Assembly: GCA_017447515.1 (NCBI GenBank)
Contig: JAFSNG010000045.1
Span: forward strand, 1 to 42,362
DNA from: Prevotella sp.
Lineage (GTDB): Bacteria; Bacteroidota; Bacteroidia; Bacteroidales; Bacteroidaceae
Length of the DNA: 42,362 nt
Direction: 5' to 3'
The position numbers and the translations under genes are program-made. Below the pieces are notes generated by a model, which saw only the letters and a list, made by a program, of their open reading frames with translations, had not been told where the DNA came from and ran no database searches. Shown here one piece after another: positions 15,459 to 24,809 of this stretch (positions are counted from its first letter, which is position 1; the number at the start of each line of letters is the position of its first letter).

Positions 15459-17828
15459 TTACAAACGACAAGTTACACCAAGTTTTAATTCGTAGGTTTT
15501 AGCCTTCACATTACTGTCTTCCTTCAGGACATTGTCCTCATAGTAATAATTGTAATGCGTGAGGCGCCAATAGTAGGCTCCTGAGAGGTTGATGGCCCAC
15601 TGCTTGGCAACGTGGAACTCAAAGATCGGATTGATGACCAACAGCGCAGCATTGCTGTTATCACCCTGCACATTCAGATAGTGCAGGTCTCGGGTACCGT
15701 CGGCAAACTCCTGCAGTTCCTCGTAAGTATATTTCTCATAACCCTTCCAGGTGTAGAGGCGGAAGTACTTGGCGTTAAGCATGATGCGTCCGAACTTGCC
15801 GAAGTCGAGCTGCGTCTTCGACTTGATGCTGAATCCACTGCCCATGTTGTAGTCGCGCTCGATGACGTTGAAGTAGTCGCTCTTGGTACCACCGAGCAGA
15901 ATGCCGCTGACGAAGATACGCTGTTCCATCTTGGTGAGTGCACCCATCTGAGGCATCGACAGGATGAAGCCAGGACCGAAACCGGCAGCCTCACTGATGC
16001 GGTATGGTGTCAGCTCGGAGCCGTCCTCGATAGGAGCAGAGTCGTAATAGTTGTAGTGCTGGTAGATACCGAACTCGGCAGCCATGTCCTTTTTGTCAAC
16101 GACCGGCGTACTCCAGAGTCGTCCTACGATGCTGATGTTGTTAACCGTTTTCTGACCGCCTCCAAAACTGAAGGTGGCATCGAGGTCGAAGAAGTCGTAG
16201 GGCTTGGTGTGACGTTCACCGTCAACAGCTGTACCATAGAGCAGATAGAAATTCAGATAGGGAGCATGGACACCACGGAACAATGCGCCGTCGTCGGCCA
16301 GATAGCGCCAACCAACAGTGAACGCTATGTCGACAGGTATCTCGCGGAAATCATGGTAGCGATAGTGGTCGCTGCGCACACGCCAAGCATCGCCGCTGAT
16401 GATACGGTGAATTCCCTGAATGGGGTTGATGATGGTGGCAGCAGCCTCACGCCAGAAACGCTTCCAGCCGCGGTCGCGGTCGTCGAGAACGGTACGACTC
16501 AGGCGGTGGGTCATTTCACCAAGTGCCATACCTCCACACGTCGTGGCAATAATGTCGTTGATGGCTGGCGGCTCCGTCTCACCCAAGAATTCCCACATGG
16601 CCGAACCAAACAGCGAATATGGTGCCGACTCCCAGAATGTCAGTCCGTTTGTGCGTGCAGCATTGAAGTAGAGGTTGCCGTGATAGGGATGCATGAACAT
16701 ATTGGTGACAAAGAAGTCATTATCCCACACCATGCCGTCGGTGAAGTTACGCTTCAGCGAATTCAAAGTAGTCTGCGCGAAATCTGAGTTCAACACCCAG
16801 CGGTCGAACAGCTGTACACCGACGTTAATCGCTGTCACCTCAGCAACAGCCCGCCAGTAATGCTTCTTCACGGGCAGTGCCATCGTGGAGTCGCCATATA
16901 CGATTTGTTTGCGCTTTTCTTCCCAAGCCTGCATCCACGTATCGTGCCTGTTGCGTGGCTGACGAACCGTCACACCCAGTTCAAACAACGGGCGGTTGCG
17001 ATAGGTTTCGTTGCGGTCGTAGTAACGCGTCAGTCCCCAACCCACCGAGGCAAATGCACCAACGTACTTGCTGAACTGATAGTCGGCATTGATGCGCGCC
17101 TGCAATGAGTACAGGCGTTCCGGACCATCGTCCGAGCTCTTCTTGAACGTCTCTACATGGTAATAGCCTAGATCTCCGCTCAGGCTCCATTTGTCCGACA
17201 GCTGCTTGTACTGTCCCAGACGGTAGAACAAGGCTCCCGAGAACTTCGAGTCAAGCCCCATAAAGTGAGTACCGACACCAATGATATTATAAGTACTCTT
17301 ATTACGATAGCGGGCAGCGACGTTAATCTTAGTGGAGCTACCACCATAGAACATGTAGTCGATGGTCGTGGCGGGGTTGATGTTCACCAGACCGATCTTG
17401 CGACCGATGCTGTCGTAACTGAGGTTGACAATACCAATCTGCCAGCCATTAGGGCGCTTGCGAGCGATGTTGAACACACCAATCTGCGCACCTTTCAGCG
17501 AGTCGGCATAGTTGATGGCACCCAGCTGCCAACCGTTCATCTTTCCCGACGAGACGTTAAGAAGGGCTGACAACTGCAAACCCTTGTTCATTCCCTGGGT
17601 GATATTGTTGATACCCGACAGCTGCAGACCGCTGAACATACCGCCTGAGGCATTAGAGAGAGCGCCGAACTGGAACCCCTTGCCGCCTTCAACGGCCATG
17701 GACGATATCACGCCAAACTGGACGCCCTTCACCGAGTCCTGACCACTAACGATGCCGACAGGGAACTTCTGCGCCGCCACGTTGATTGCCGTCACGAGAA
17801 CGGCAATCAATGATAAAATTCTACGCAT
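15459..17828 (-). CDS. DUF3943-type outer-surface protein with N-terminal GxQxGxxN repeats
   Basis: This 789-residue exported protein begins with a signal peptide ending near AINVAAQ. Residues about 25-155 are six to seven degenerate repeats of about 19-21 residues built on G-x-Q-x-G-x-x-N (GVQFGVISS, GFQFGALSN, GLQLSGINN, GLQLSALLN, GWQLGAINY, GAQIGVFNI, GWQIGIVNL). They resemble the LA_2272-type surface repeat. Beta-rich sequence follows, then a region resembling DUF3943 (about 330-600: YSLFGSAMWEF, GMALGEMTHRLS). The C-terminal part has alternating aromatic strands and ends KLGVTCRL, as in outer-membrane barrels. Function is unknown. It is 42 nt after pfkA and 19 nt before the binding-protein gene. 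Confidence 0.82.
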   Translation of the reverse strand: MRRILSLIAVLVTAINVAAQKFPVGIVSGQDSVKGVQFGVISSMAVEGGKGFQFGALSNASGGMFSGLQLSGINNITQGMNKGLQLSALLNVSSGKMNGWQLGAINYADSLKGAQIGVFNIARKRPNGWQIGIVNLSYDSIGRKIGLVNINPATTIDYMFYGGSSTKINVAARYRNKSTYNIIGVGTHFMGLDSKFSGALFYRLGQYKQLSDKWSLSGDLGYYHVETFKKSSDDGPERLYSLQARINADYQFSKYVGAFASVGWGLTRYYDRNETYRNRPLFELGVTVRQPRNRHDTWMQAWEEKRKQIVYGDSTMALPVKKHYWRAVAEVTAINVGVQLFDRWVLNSDFAQTTLNSLKRNFTDGMVWDNDFFVTNMFMHPYHGNLYFNAARTNGLTFWESAPYSLFGSAMWEFLGETEPPAINDIIATTCGGMALGEMTHRLSRTVLDDRDRGWKRFWREAAATIINPIQGIHRIISGDAWRVRSDHYRYHDFREIPVDIAFTVGWRYLADDGALFRGVHAPYLNFYLLYGTAVDGERHTKPYDFFDLDATFSFGGGQKTVNNISIVGRLWSTPVVDKKDMAAEFGIYQHYNYYDSAPIEDGSELTPYRISEAAGFGPGFILSMPQMGALTKMEQRIFVSGILLGGTKSDYFNVIERDYNMGSGFSIKSKTQLDFGKFGRIMLNAKYFRLYTWKGYEKYTYEELQEFADGTRDLHYLNVQGDNSNAALLVINPIFEFHVAKQWAINLSGAYYWRLTHYNYYYEDNVLKEDSNVKAKTYELKLGVTCRL

Positions 17829-17870
17829 AAAAAAACGTGTAATCAGTTCTATCCTTTGTCTAAGGAAATA

Positions 17871-18848
17871 TCAGATGCTCAGTTCGTCGAGCACATCAAT
17901 AAGACGCTTGTCAAAGCGCTTGTCAGTACGGATGCACTCCGAGAAGGGCACGTAGACCACATCATTGTTGCGCACACCCACCATGACGTTTCGCTGACCT
18001 TGCAGAATAGCCTCGATGGCACCCACGCCGGTACAGCTGGCCAGGATGCGATCGCGAGCCGACGGCGTTCCGCCGCGCTGCAAGTGACCGAGAATCGACA
18101 CGCGCACGTCGAACTCCGGGAACTCCTTCTTCACGCGCTCGGCATAGAACATGGCACCGCACTTCGGACTCTCCGAGACAATGACGATACACGACTTCTT
18201 CGACTTACGGATGCCGCGGCCCATGAAGGCTGCCAACTGGTCGACGTCGGTCGTCTCCTCAGGCACGATGGCGGCCTCGGCACCACAGGCAATAGCGCAG
18301 TTCTGTGCCAGGAATCCCGCGTCACGACCCATCACCTCTACAAAGAAGATGCGCTCGTGCGAGTTCGCTGTATCACGAATGCGGTCCACACACTCCATAA
18401 TCGTGTTCATCGTCGTATCGTAACCGATGGTTGCGTCCGTGCCGTACAAGTCGTTATCGATCGTTCCGGGCAGACCGATACAGGTGAAGTCGTGTTCCCT
18501 GGCAAAGTCGCGCGCTCCGGTCAGCGAGCCGTTACCGCCAATGACAACGAGGGCATCAATCTCCTCCCTCACGCAAGTCTCGTAAGCCTTCTGACGACCT
18601 TCCACCGTCATGAAATCCTTCGAGCGTGCACTCTTCAGGATGGTACCGCCACGAGTAATGATGCCGCTGACGTCCTCCGTCGTGAAGTTCTTCACCTCAC
18701 CGTTCATCAGACCTTCGTAACCACGGTAAATACCCTTGATATTGAAACCATTATAGATGCCTGCGCGCGTCACGGCGCGGATAGCTGCATTCATGCCAGG
18801 AGAGTCACCGCCCGACGTCAGAATGCCGATAGTCTTAATTTTTGCCAT
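17871..18848 (-). CDS. pfkA: 6-phosphofructokinase
   Basis: PfkA phosphorylates fructose 6-phosphate in glycolysis. It has 325 residues, typical of the short bacterial form. It shows the nucleotide loop [16 protein letters not shown], the [10 protein letters not shown] segment, the catalytic loop [35 protein letters not shown] and ILGHLQRGG. The segment normally GGDGS is GGNGS here, with Asn106 at the place of the E. coli Mg-ATP aspartate 103. The glycine after it is kept, which favours ATP over pyrophosphate as donor. A promoter with a good -33/-7 pair lies just upstream, so it probably heads the run that ends with nspC. Confidence 0.95.
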   Translation of the reverse strand: MAKIKTIGILTSGGDSPGMNAAIRAVTRAGIYNGFNIKGIYRGYEGLMNGEVKNFTTEDVSGIITRGGTILKSARSKDFMTVEGRQKAYETCVREEIDALVVIGGNGSLTGARDFAREHDFTCIGLPGTIDNDLYGTDATIGYDTTMNTIMECVDRIRDTANSHERIFFVEVMGRDAGFLAQNCAIACGAEAAIVPEETTDVDQLAAFMGRGIRKSKKSCIVIVSESPKCGAMFYAERVKKEFPEFDVRVSILGHLQRGGTPSARDRILASCTGVGAIEAILQGQRNVMVGVRNNDVVYVPFSECIRTDKRFDKRLIDVLDELSI

Positions 18849-18890
18849 AGTAATTTTCGTTTAAAATATTTCTTTATGATTATTTAGCTG

Positions 18891-18921
18891 CAAAGTTACT
18901 AAAAAAAAGCCATCAAACAAA
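18891..18921 (-). promoter_or_regulatory. predicted Bacteroidetes-type promoter of pfkA
   Basis: On the minus strand TTTG (18921-18918) and TAACTTTG (18898-18891) are separated by 19 nt. Transcription would begin near 18885, giving a leader of about 37 nt to the pfkA ATG at 18848. Confidence 0.7.
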
Positions 18922-19090
18922 GCCTTTTTGCCATTATTTTTCATTCCAAACACGATATTTGAACATTATTATGTAAAAATCGTACACTAACGCCTCATGA
19001 GCCTCCCCTCCTCGCAAGCGTTGATGCAGCTAAGGACATTGTCAAAGACAGCTACGGGCTAAACGTTTGATAGTGCCTAGTAAAAGCACA
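18922..19090. other. intergenic stretch without a recognised gene
   Basis: This is part of the 374-bp gap between pfkA (which starts at 18848 and reads away from the gap) and the TolC-like gene (which ends at 19223). No convincing ORF, tRNA or terminator is seen in this 169-bp portion. The first 60 bp is AT-rich; the rest is of ordinary composition and could be a degraded coding remnant or an RNA leader. The repeat features of the gap follow at 19091-19213. Confidence 0.6.
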
Positions 19091-19129
19091 TTTACCCCGT
19101 ACTTAAACGGTCGTTAAGTACGGGGTAAA
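19091..19129. repeat. perfect 16-bp inverted repeat (strong hairpin)
   Basis: TTTACCCCGTACTTAA (19091-19106) is repeated in perfect inverted form at 19114-19129, with a 7-nt loop. It lies downstream of the TolC-like gene's stop and could protect or end the efflux-operon transcript. There is no immediate U-tract on the minus strand (TGTGCTTTTAC follows), so it is not a classical terminator. The 21-bp tandem repeats start at the next base. Confidence 0.9.
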
Positions 19130-19213
19130 GTTAAAACTGCGCCAATGTTTGATAAAACTGCGACGATGGATGATAAAACTGCGTCGATGGATGATAAAAC
19201 AACGGCTATGATT
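19130..19213. repeat. four tandem 21-bp repeats
   Basis: Four contiguous 21-bp units begin at 19130, 19151, 19172 and 19193. The two central units differ by a single base (GATAAAACTGCG[A/T]CGATGGAT); the outer two are degenerate but keep the TAAAAC core. The period is seven codons: on the + strand it spells D-K-T-A-x-M-D-like heptads. The array fills the space between the hairpin at 19091-19129 and the TolC-like gene's stop codon. No function is recognised. Confidence 0.9.
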
Positions 19214-19222
19214 AATACTTTT

Positions 19223-20539
19223 TTATTGGCCGGTGGCCTGACGGTATTCCAGCTGCTTGGTCTGGAAGTCGGCGTAGGCATCGGTATAGCGGTCGCGAGC
19301 CTGCTGGAACTGTTCCTGGGCGAAGAGCAGGTCGGTCATCTTGGTCGTGCCGACGCGGTAGTAGTCGCGGTTCAGGCGCAGGTTTTCCTCAGACTGTGCG
19401 ATGGCGTCGTGAGCAATGATGAGCTTCTTGTGGCTGGTTTCGACGGCTGCCCAGGCGTTATTCATGCGGATGATGAGTTTCTGACTATTGTCCTGCAACT
19501 GCTCCTTGGCGTCCTCGAGGGCGAGGCTCTTTTTCTTGATGTTGTGCGAGCCGCCCCACCAGCCGCTGATAGGCACATACACCGTGGCGAAGACCATAGC
19601 GCTGGAGCTCTTGCCAAACCAGTCGTTGTAGCTGTAGCTGGCGCCAACGCCTACATACGGCAGATGCTGACCGACGGCCATAGCGTGCTGAAGGTGATGA
19701 CCCTCGACATTCTTCTCCAACAGGCGGTACTGCGGCGTGGCGGCCAGTGCGGCATGATGGTCCTGACGCAGGGTGATAGGCAGGTCGGGGACTTGACCGA
19801 AGACGAAATCCTCGGGCAGTGTAGCGTCGATGGCTTCGTCAGCCTTGCCGACATGCTGCGCCAAGAGCTGACGGACGGTGGTCAGGCTGTTCTCGACTTC
19901 CACTGTCGCGCTCTCCACTTCACCCTTGCGGAGCTGCACCTGCAACAGGTCGTTGCGGTTAACTGCTCCGACGCGAACCATGTTCGAGACGTCTTTCTCC
20001 AGCTGTTCCAACATATCGTGAACGGTGGCAAGCGTCAGCAGTTTCTCCTTCAGCGAGACCACCTGCCAATAGTAGCGCTCGGTGGTCAGCTCCACCTCGT
20101 CGGCCGACACTTCCATCTGCAGTTCGCTGGCCTCGATGCCAACCTTCGCCAACTTGTTGCCATTGATGATCTGACCACCCATGAAGACAGGCTGCACAGC
20201 AGAAACGGCGCCATAGAGTCCCTTCTTCATCAGGCTGAGGTTGGCAGGTAACAGACCTTGCGGTACGATGGCGGCAAGAACTTCAGGCAATTCGATGTCA
20301 TACTCTATCAGGGGTTTACTGTTTTGGAATCCCAGACCCGAAGCTGATACCCGGGGGAAAAACTTCGTAAACGCCTCGCTCTTCACCTCCTTCGACTGCT
20401 GGATGGCGTTACGCGCAGAGCGGAGGCTGTAGTTGTTCTCGACGGCAAGCTGTTTCAGCTGGTCGAGCGTGTAGGTTGCCTGGGCTGTGGCAAGACCACA
20501 ACCGACAAGACAACAAATAGCGGTTATTATCTTTTTCAT
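19223..20539 (-). CDS. TolC-family outer-membrane efflux protein
   Basis: This 438-residue protein is the outer-membrane channel of the efflux system encoded just upstream. It has a signal peptide (IITAICCLVGCGLATAQ) and two long alpha-helical hairpin repeats typical of the OEP family, starting TYTLDQLKQLAVENNYSL. Other signature parts are VQPVFMGGQIINGNKLAKVG in the first half and a C-terminal repeat with YRVGTTKMTDLLFAQEQFQQARD and FQTKQLEYRQATG. It is the last gene of the adaptor-permease-channel operon, 20 nt after the permease, and is followed by a hairpin and tandem repeats. Confidence 0.94.
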   Translation of the reverse strand: MKKIITAICCLVGCGLATAQATYTLDQLKQLAVENNYSLRSARNAIQQSKEVKSEAFTKFFPRVSASGLGFQNSKPLIEYDIELPEVLAAIVPQGLLPANLSLMKKGLYGAVSAVQPVFMGGQIINGNKLAKVGIEASELQMEVSADEVELTTERYYWQVVSLKEKLLTLATVHDMLEQLEKDVSNMVRVGAVNRNDLLQVQLRKGEVESATVEVENSLTTVRQLLAQHVGKADEAIDATLPEDFVFGQVPDLPITLRQDHHAALAATPQYRLLEKNVEGHHLQHAMAVGQHLPYVGVGASYSYNDWFGKSSSAMVFATVYVPISGWWGGSHNIKKKSLALEDAKEQLQDNSQKLIIRMNNAWAAVETSHKKLIIAHDAIAQSEENLRLNRDYYRVGTTKMTDLLFAQEQFQQARDRYTDAYADFQTKQLEYRQATGQ

Positions 20540-20559
20540 ACTTCTGTATCTTCTGTAAC

Positions 20560-23500
20560 TTACTTAAATTCAGTAACTTTTTTAACTTCCTTAACTCCAT
20601 TCTTTTCGCTTCTTTCCATCACTTTCCAATAGGCTATCGGCATGATGGTAAGGATGAAGAACATCGTGATGAGAGCGCCATAGCAGATGACGCAACCCAT
20701 CGGCGACCACAGGCCTGAACCTCCGAACACCATCGGCACGACACCCATCGAGGCAGCTGCCGATGTCAGGAAGATAGGACGCATACGGCGCTCGGCAGCC
20801 ACATGGATGGCTTCCTTCAATGGGAGATGCTCCAATTCCATCACCTCAGCCGCGTAGTCGAAGAGAATGACGCCATTGCGCACGAGAATACCCATGAGCG
20901 ACACGAAACCGAGGACGGCGGTCAAGGATACGGGCACGCCTCCGAGGAGGATACCCATTGCCGTACCGAATACGCATAGCGACAGGCATACCATGATGAG
21001 CACGGCCTCGCTGACACTCTTGAAGTGCCACAGCAGCACAAAGAAGATGATGGCAATCGAGATGATCAAGGCACCGATAATCAACGGAGTGGTCTCGTTG
21101 TCATCTTCATACTGACCACCTATCTCCATCTGCATGCCTTCAGGCAGCCGGAAGCTCTCCAAGAACTCCATGATATCGTTTGTGACAAAGCCAACATTCT
21201 TGCCGCGGGCCACCTCGGCCATCACCGTCACCGTGCGCAGACCGTTGCGGTGGCAGATCTGACCAAACTGCAACGAAGGCACAATCTCAGCAAACTGGCG
21301 CAGGGGCACGCTGGGTCGCATGTCTTCTGCCGACGTCATGCTAATGAAGCTACCAATGGTCGTAGGAATCATAGCGGTCAGTCCAATGGGAATCAGTTCG
21401 TCCATGACATCCTGCTTCGTAGACTGGTCGGCTTTGTCGGTCTTCATCTTTACCTGAATGTCGTAGTCGCCTTCCCAGGCAGTGCTCACGGTGAGTCCGT
21501 CGCCGTAGCGGAAAGCCATCTGTATCTCGACTGCTTGGTTGGTAATGCCCAGACGACTAGCTTTCTCGTCGTCAATTTTGATACGTGTCGTCGAGAGCGG
21601 CTCAAGCAAGTTGCTGCGTACGAGCAGCAGTTCTGGCATCTGTCGCATGATGCCCACCAGACTGTCACTATACAGGGCCAGCTCCTCCAGGTTGTCGCTC
21701 TTCAAGCGCACTTCAATAGGCACGGGTACCGAAGAATAGCTCAACTGTTTGATCTTGACATATGCTTCAGGGAAATAGTTCGTAAATTCAGCGGTGCATT
21801 CATCTACCAAGTGTTCGGTTGCCTTGTTGTCCTTGGTGTTTACAATGAACTGGGCATAACTCTCGTCAGCAATCTGCGGAGCGTATGCCGTATGGAATCG
21901 CGGCGAGGAACAACCCTTGAACGAGGCTATGCTCACGACGCCCTCCTTCTTGGCAATCATGTGCTCCAGCGAGTCGGCCACCACGGATGTGCGCTCGATG
22001 CCTGTACCAAGGGGGAGGTAGATTTCCACGGCAAACTGGTTACGGTCGGCGTATGGCATCATGCGCTGTGGCAGCTGACTGAAAATCCAGGCGCCTATGA
22101 CCACGCTGGCCACACCGCCGGCAATGGTCAACCAAGGATGGTCGAAACACTTGGCCAGCAGCTTCTGGTAGTACTTGTCGAGGATGTCGAGCAGGTTGAA
22201 AGGCCGCTTGCCGTCAGCGCGCGTCTTTGTCTCCAAGGGTTTGCGGATGAAGAAGTACTGCAGGATGGGCAGTAGCGTCTGGGCGATAATCATCGAGGCG
22301 AAGAGCACGATGGAGATGGCCCAGGGGAACGAGAGCAGGAAGTCGTGGAACTGACCTGTCATCACAATCAGGAACGGGAAGAACGTCACCGAGATACACA
22401 GCGTGGCGGTGAAGATGGACTTCAGGAAGTGGACGGTGGCATCAATCGAAGCCTGCCAGCGTGTCTTTCCCTCGCCCATCATCTCTAAATAGGAGTCGAT
22501 AATCACAATGGAGTCATCGACTATCATACCCAGCGTCACGATGAGTGCTGCCAACGTCACCGTATTCAGCTCGATGTTGAACATATAGAACAGGCCAAGC
22601 GAGACAAAGATGGTGATAGGCATGGTACCGGCTGCTACTAATGCTACGCGCATCGGCATGATGAGAATCACCACAAGGATCACCGTGAAAATAGCTATCA
22701 GGAGTTCGTGGAGGAAATTATAGATGGAGTCGTCCACCACCTTAGCCTGGTCGGTAATGGCATTTAGCTGTACGTCGTTGGGAATGTGCTGCTTGAAGTT
22801 GGCCAGTTTCTCGTTGATGGCCTTACCCATGCTCGATACGTCCTGCCCCTTCTTGATTTCCACCGAGAGTAGCAGACACTTCGTGCCATTGTTGGTGATG
22901 TACGACTTAGGCTGCGGATATTCGCGCTTCACCGTTGCCACATCCTTCAGCCGAATGATATTACCCGCATCGTCAGTATAAATGACAGTGTTCTCGACAT
23001 CGTAGATTTTGTTCAGTGCGTGGTCCACATAGATGGGCGACTTATAGCCATTGTTCTTCACACGTCCGGCGGTAGTCACGAAACCCTTACCGCTCAATTG
23101 CTGGGCGATGGTCAGATAGCTGATGCCGTAGTGGGACAGCTTGTCGGAGTTCAGGTAGATGCTGATCTGGTCGTGCTGCATTCCGAACACCGTCATCTTG
23201 CCCACGCTGGGAATCATGCGCAGCGAGTCGATCAACGCGTTCATATAGTCGTTCAGCTCGCGGTAGGTCTTTTCATCCGACTCCATGGCCAACAGCAATG
23301 CCGAAGTGTCGCCGAAGTCGTCGTTCACTTGGAGGGCCAACACGCCGTCTGGGAGTTCATTTTTGAATCCCTGCACGCCGTGCTTGAACTTCGACCAGAA
23401 CTCGTCCTTGTCTGTCAAGTCGTCGTTCAATTCCACCTGAATGATGCTAAGACCTTCCTTCGAATAGGAAATGGTCTTCTCCTTCTTCACCTCACGATAT

Positions 23501-23742
23501 GTAAAGATATATTTCTCCAGCGGCTTCGTCACCTGTTCCTCCATTTCCTGCGCCGTCACGCCGGGATAAACAGCCACAACGATACCTTGACGGATGGTGA
23601 AGTCAGGAAACTCGTTCTTATTGATGTTGGCAAGTCCATAGATGCCCAAAGCCACAAGGCAGCTTACCAACAATATGATAATCTGCCGGTAGTGCATCGA
23701 CCACTCTTGCAGACTCATCTTTTTCTCTTTTTTCTCTTCCAT
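20560..23742 (-). CDS. RND-family efflux permease (AcrB/MexB/CusA superfamily)
   Basis: This 1060-residue inner-membrane proton-driven transporter has the twelve-helix RND layout. After an N-terminal helix (IIILLVSCLVALGIYGL) comes a large periplasmic loop with VYPGVTAQEMEEQVTKPLE. Helices 2-6 follow, with GMIVDDSIVIIDSYLEMM carrying the proton-relay aspartates, then a second large periplasmic loop and helices 8-12 (VSLTAVLGFVSLMGILVRNG). The sequence looks closer to the hydrophobic/amphiphilic drug efflux branch than to metal exporters, but the substrate is unknown. The ATG at 23742 is preferred over a TTG three codons upstream. It lies 9 nt after the adaptor gene. Confidence 0.95.
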   Translation of the reverse strand: MEEKKEKKMSLQEWSMHYRQIIILLVSCLVALGIYGLANINKNEFPDFTIRQGIVVAVYPGVTAQEMEEQVTKPLEKYIFTYREVKKEKTISYSKEGLSIIQVELNDDLTDKDEFWSKFKHGVQGFKNELPDGVLALQVNDDFGDTSALLLAMESDEKTYRELNDYMNALIDSLRMIPSVGKMTVFGMQHDQISIYLNSDKLSHYGISYLTIAQQLSGKGFVTTAGRVKNNGYKSPIYVDHALNKIYDVENTVIYTDDAGNIIRLKDVATVKREYPQPKSYITNNGTKCLLLSVEIKKGQDVSSMGKAINEKLANFKQHIPNDVQLNAITDQAKVVDDSIYNFLHELLIAIFTVILVVILIMPMRVALVAAGTMPITIFVSLGLFYMFNIELNTVTLAALIVTLGMIVDDSIVIIDSYLEMMGEGKTRWQASIDATVHFLKSIFTATLCISVTFFPFLIVMTGQFHDFLLSFPWAISIVLFASMIIAQTLLPILQYFFIRKPLETKTRADGKRPFNLLDILDKYYQKLLAKCFDHPWLTIAGGVASVVIGAWIFSQLPQRMMPYADRNQFAVEIYLPLGTGIERTSVVADSLEHMIAKKEGVVSIASFKGCSSPRFHTAYAPQIADESYAQFIVNTKDNKATEHLVDECTAEFTNYFPEAYVKIKQLSYSSVPVPIEVRLKSDNLEELALYSDSLVGIMRQMPELLLVRSNLLEPLSTTRIKIDDEKASRLGITNQAVEIQMAFRYGDGLTVSTAWEGDYDIQVKMKTDKADQSTKQDVMDELIPIGLTAMIPTTIGSFISMTSAEDMRPSVPLRQFAEIVPSLQFGQICHRNGLRTVTVMAEVARGKNVGFVTNDIMEFLESFRLPEGMQMEIGGQYEDDNETTPLIIGALIISIAIIFFVLLWHFKSVSEAVLIMVCLSLCVFGTAMGILLGGVPVSLTAVLGFVSLMGILVRNGVILFDYAAEVMELEHLPLKEAIHVAAERRMRPIFLTSAAASMGVVPMVFGGSGLWSPMGCVICYGALITMFFILTIMPIAYWKVMERSEKNGVKEVKKVTEFK

Positions 23743-23751
23743 AATTGTCAA

Positions 23752-24777
23752 TTACTTTACAATCTCCACCTTCATGCCGTTGCTCACCTTCTGCTGTCCG
23801 GCTACAATCAGTTTGTCGCCAGCGACCAAACCAAACGAAACCTTGGCACCCTGAGCTGACTCACCGTCAATAATAATTTCGCGCTTCAAGGCCCTTTCGC
23901 CGTTGACAACCCATACGAAGGTTTTATTGTCGCTGTCAAGCTGTACCAAATTGGCTGGGACGAAAACTCCCGTCGAGCCTTGCATGTAGTTGGTGAATAC
24001 CTGACAAATCATGCCCGGTAACAGCTGGCCGTCATGGTTTTGGATGGTTGCTTTTACCTCATACGTACGCGAACGGGGGTCAGCACTCACGCCACGTTCC
24101 TTCACTTGACCCTCAAACTCACGATTGCCAAGAGCCGGCACAACAACTTTCATCGACGAATGCTGGGCGATGCGCTGAATATCATCCTCGGGGACAGAGA
24201 TTTTCACCTTCACGCTACCTATGTTCACCAGCTTCACTATCGGCATTCCAGGAGAGGCGTTCTGACCTATCTCGGCAATCTTCGAAGAGATGTAACCGCT
24301 GAATGGTGCGTAGAGCTTCGTGTCGGACAGCGACTTTCTGGCTATCGCCTCCTGTGCTGTGGCACTCTTCAACTGGTTTTCTATCTGTATCCACTGCATC
24401 TCGGGAAGTGAACCGGCATCGTGCAATTCCTTCATACGGTTGTAGGTGTCCTGAGCCTGCTCCAGTGAAGTCTTGCTGATGGTGTAGGCATTCTGCAGCG
24501 TCGTCGGGTCCAATTCTGCTATCAACTGTCCCTGACGAACTGTCTGTCCTTCGTCCACATAGATGCGCTTGATGGTACCTGCACTAGCAAACGACAACGA
24601 CGCACCGCTTGCCTCCTCAATGGTTCCAGAGAAGCCCTGCTCACCGTTCACGGCCTCAGGATGAATCTCCTGCACCTTCACTCTTACCGTCTGTTCAGCG
24701 ACGGCTTGCTTTTTCTCGCCACAACTGCACAATGCCACCAGCACCATCGCAGCCATCATGAAATGTACTCTTTTCAT
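23752..24777 (-). CDS. RND efflux periplasmic adaptor lipoprotein (membrane-fusion protein)
   Basis: This 341-residue adaptor links the RND permease to the TolC-like channel. The signal peptide ends in a lipobox (VALCSC), so it is lipid-anchored. The lipoyl half-motifs (SFASAGTIKRIYVDEGQTVRQGQ and LYAPFSGYISSKIAEIGQ) flank a helical hairpin (about 90-140). The beta-barrel region (KVKISVPEDDIQ) and a membrane-proximal domain ending NGMKVEIVK follow. It is the first gene of the three-gene efflux operon and lies 32 nt downstream of the AraC-family gene on the same strand. Confidence 0.95.
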   Translation of the reverse strand: MKRVHFMMAAMVLVALCSCGEKKQAVAEQTVRVKVQEIHPEAVNGEQGFSGTIEEASGASLSFASAGTIKRIYVDEGQTVRQGQLIAELDPTTLQNAYTISKTSLEQAQDTYNRMKELHDAGSLPEMQWIQIENQLKSATAQEAIARKSLSDTKLYAPFSGYISSKIAEIGQNASPGMPIVKLVNIGSVKVKISVPEDDIQRIAQHSSMKVVVPALGNREFEGQVKERGVSADPRSRTYEVKATIQNHDGQLLPGMICQVFTNYMQGSTGVFVPANLVQLDSDNKTFVWVVNGERALKREIIIDGESAQGAKVSFGLVAGDKLIVAGQQKVSNGMKVEIVK

Positions 24778-24809
24778 TTTCGTGCTATTTATTATTGATT
24801 ACTTTTATT

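Noticed and set aside
15612..16787. Plus-strand frame of 391 codons opposite the DUF3943 gene
   Set aside because: The minus-strand gene has a signal peptide, repeats and barrel-like strands; the opposite frame shows none of these.
19145..20251. Long plus-strand frame (368 codons) starting with D-K-T-A-x-M-D heptads and running antisense to the TolC-like gene
   Set aside because: Beyond the tandem repeats it mirrors the codons of the strongly supported TolC-like gene; no family match is seen in its translation.
21025..22275. Plus-strand frame of 416 codons inside the RND permease gene
   Set aside because: Antisense shadow of a well-supported gene; His/Gln/Leu-rich translation typical of such shadows.
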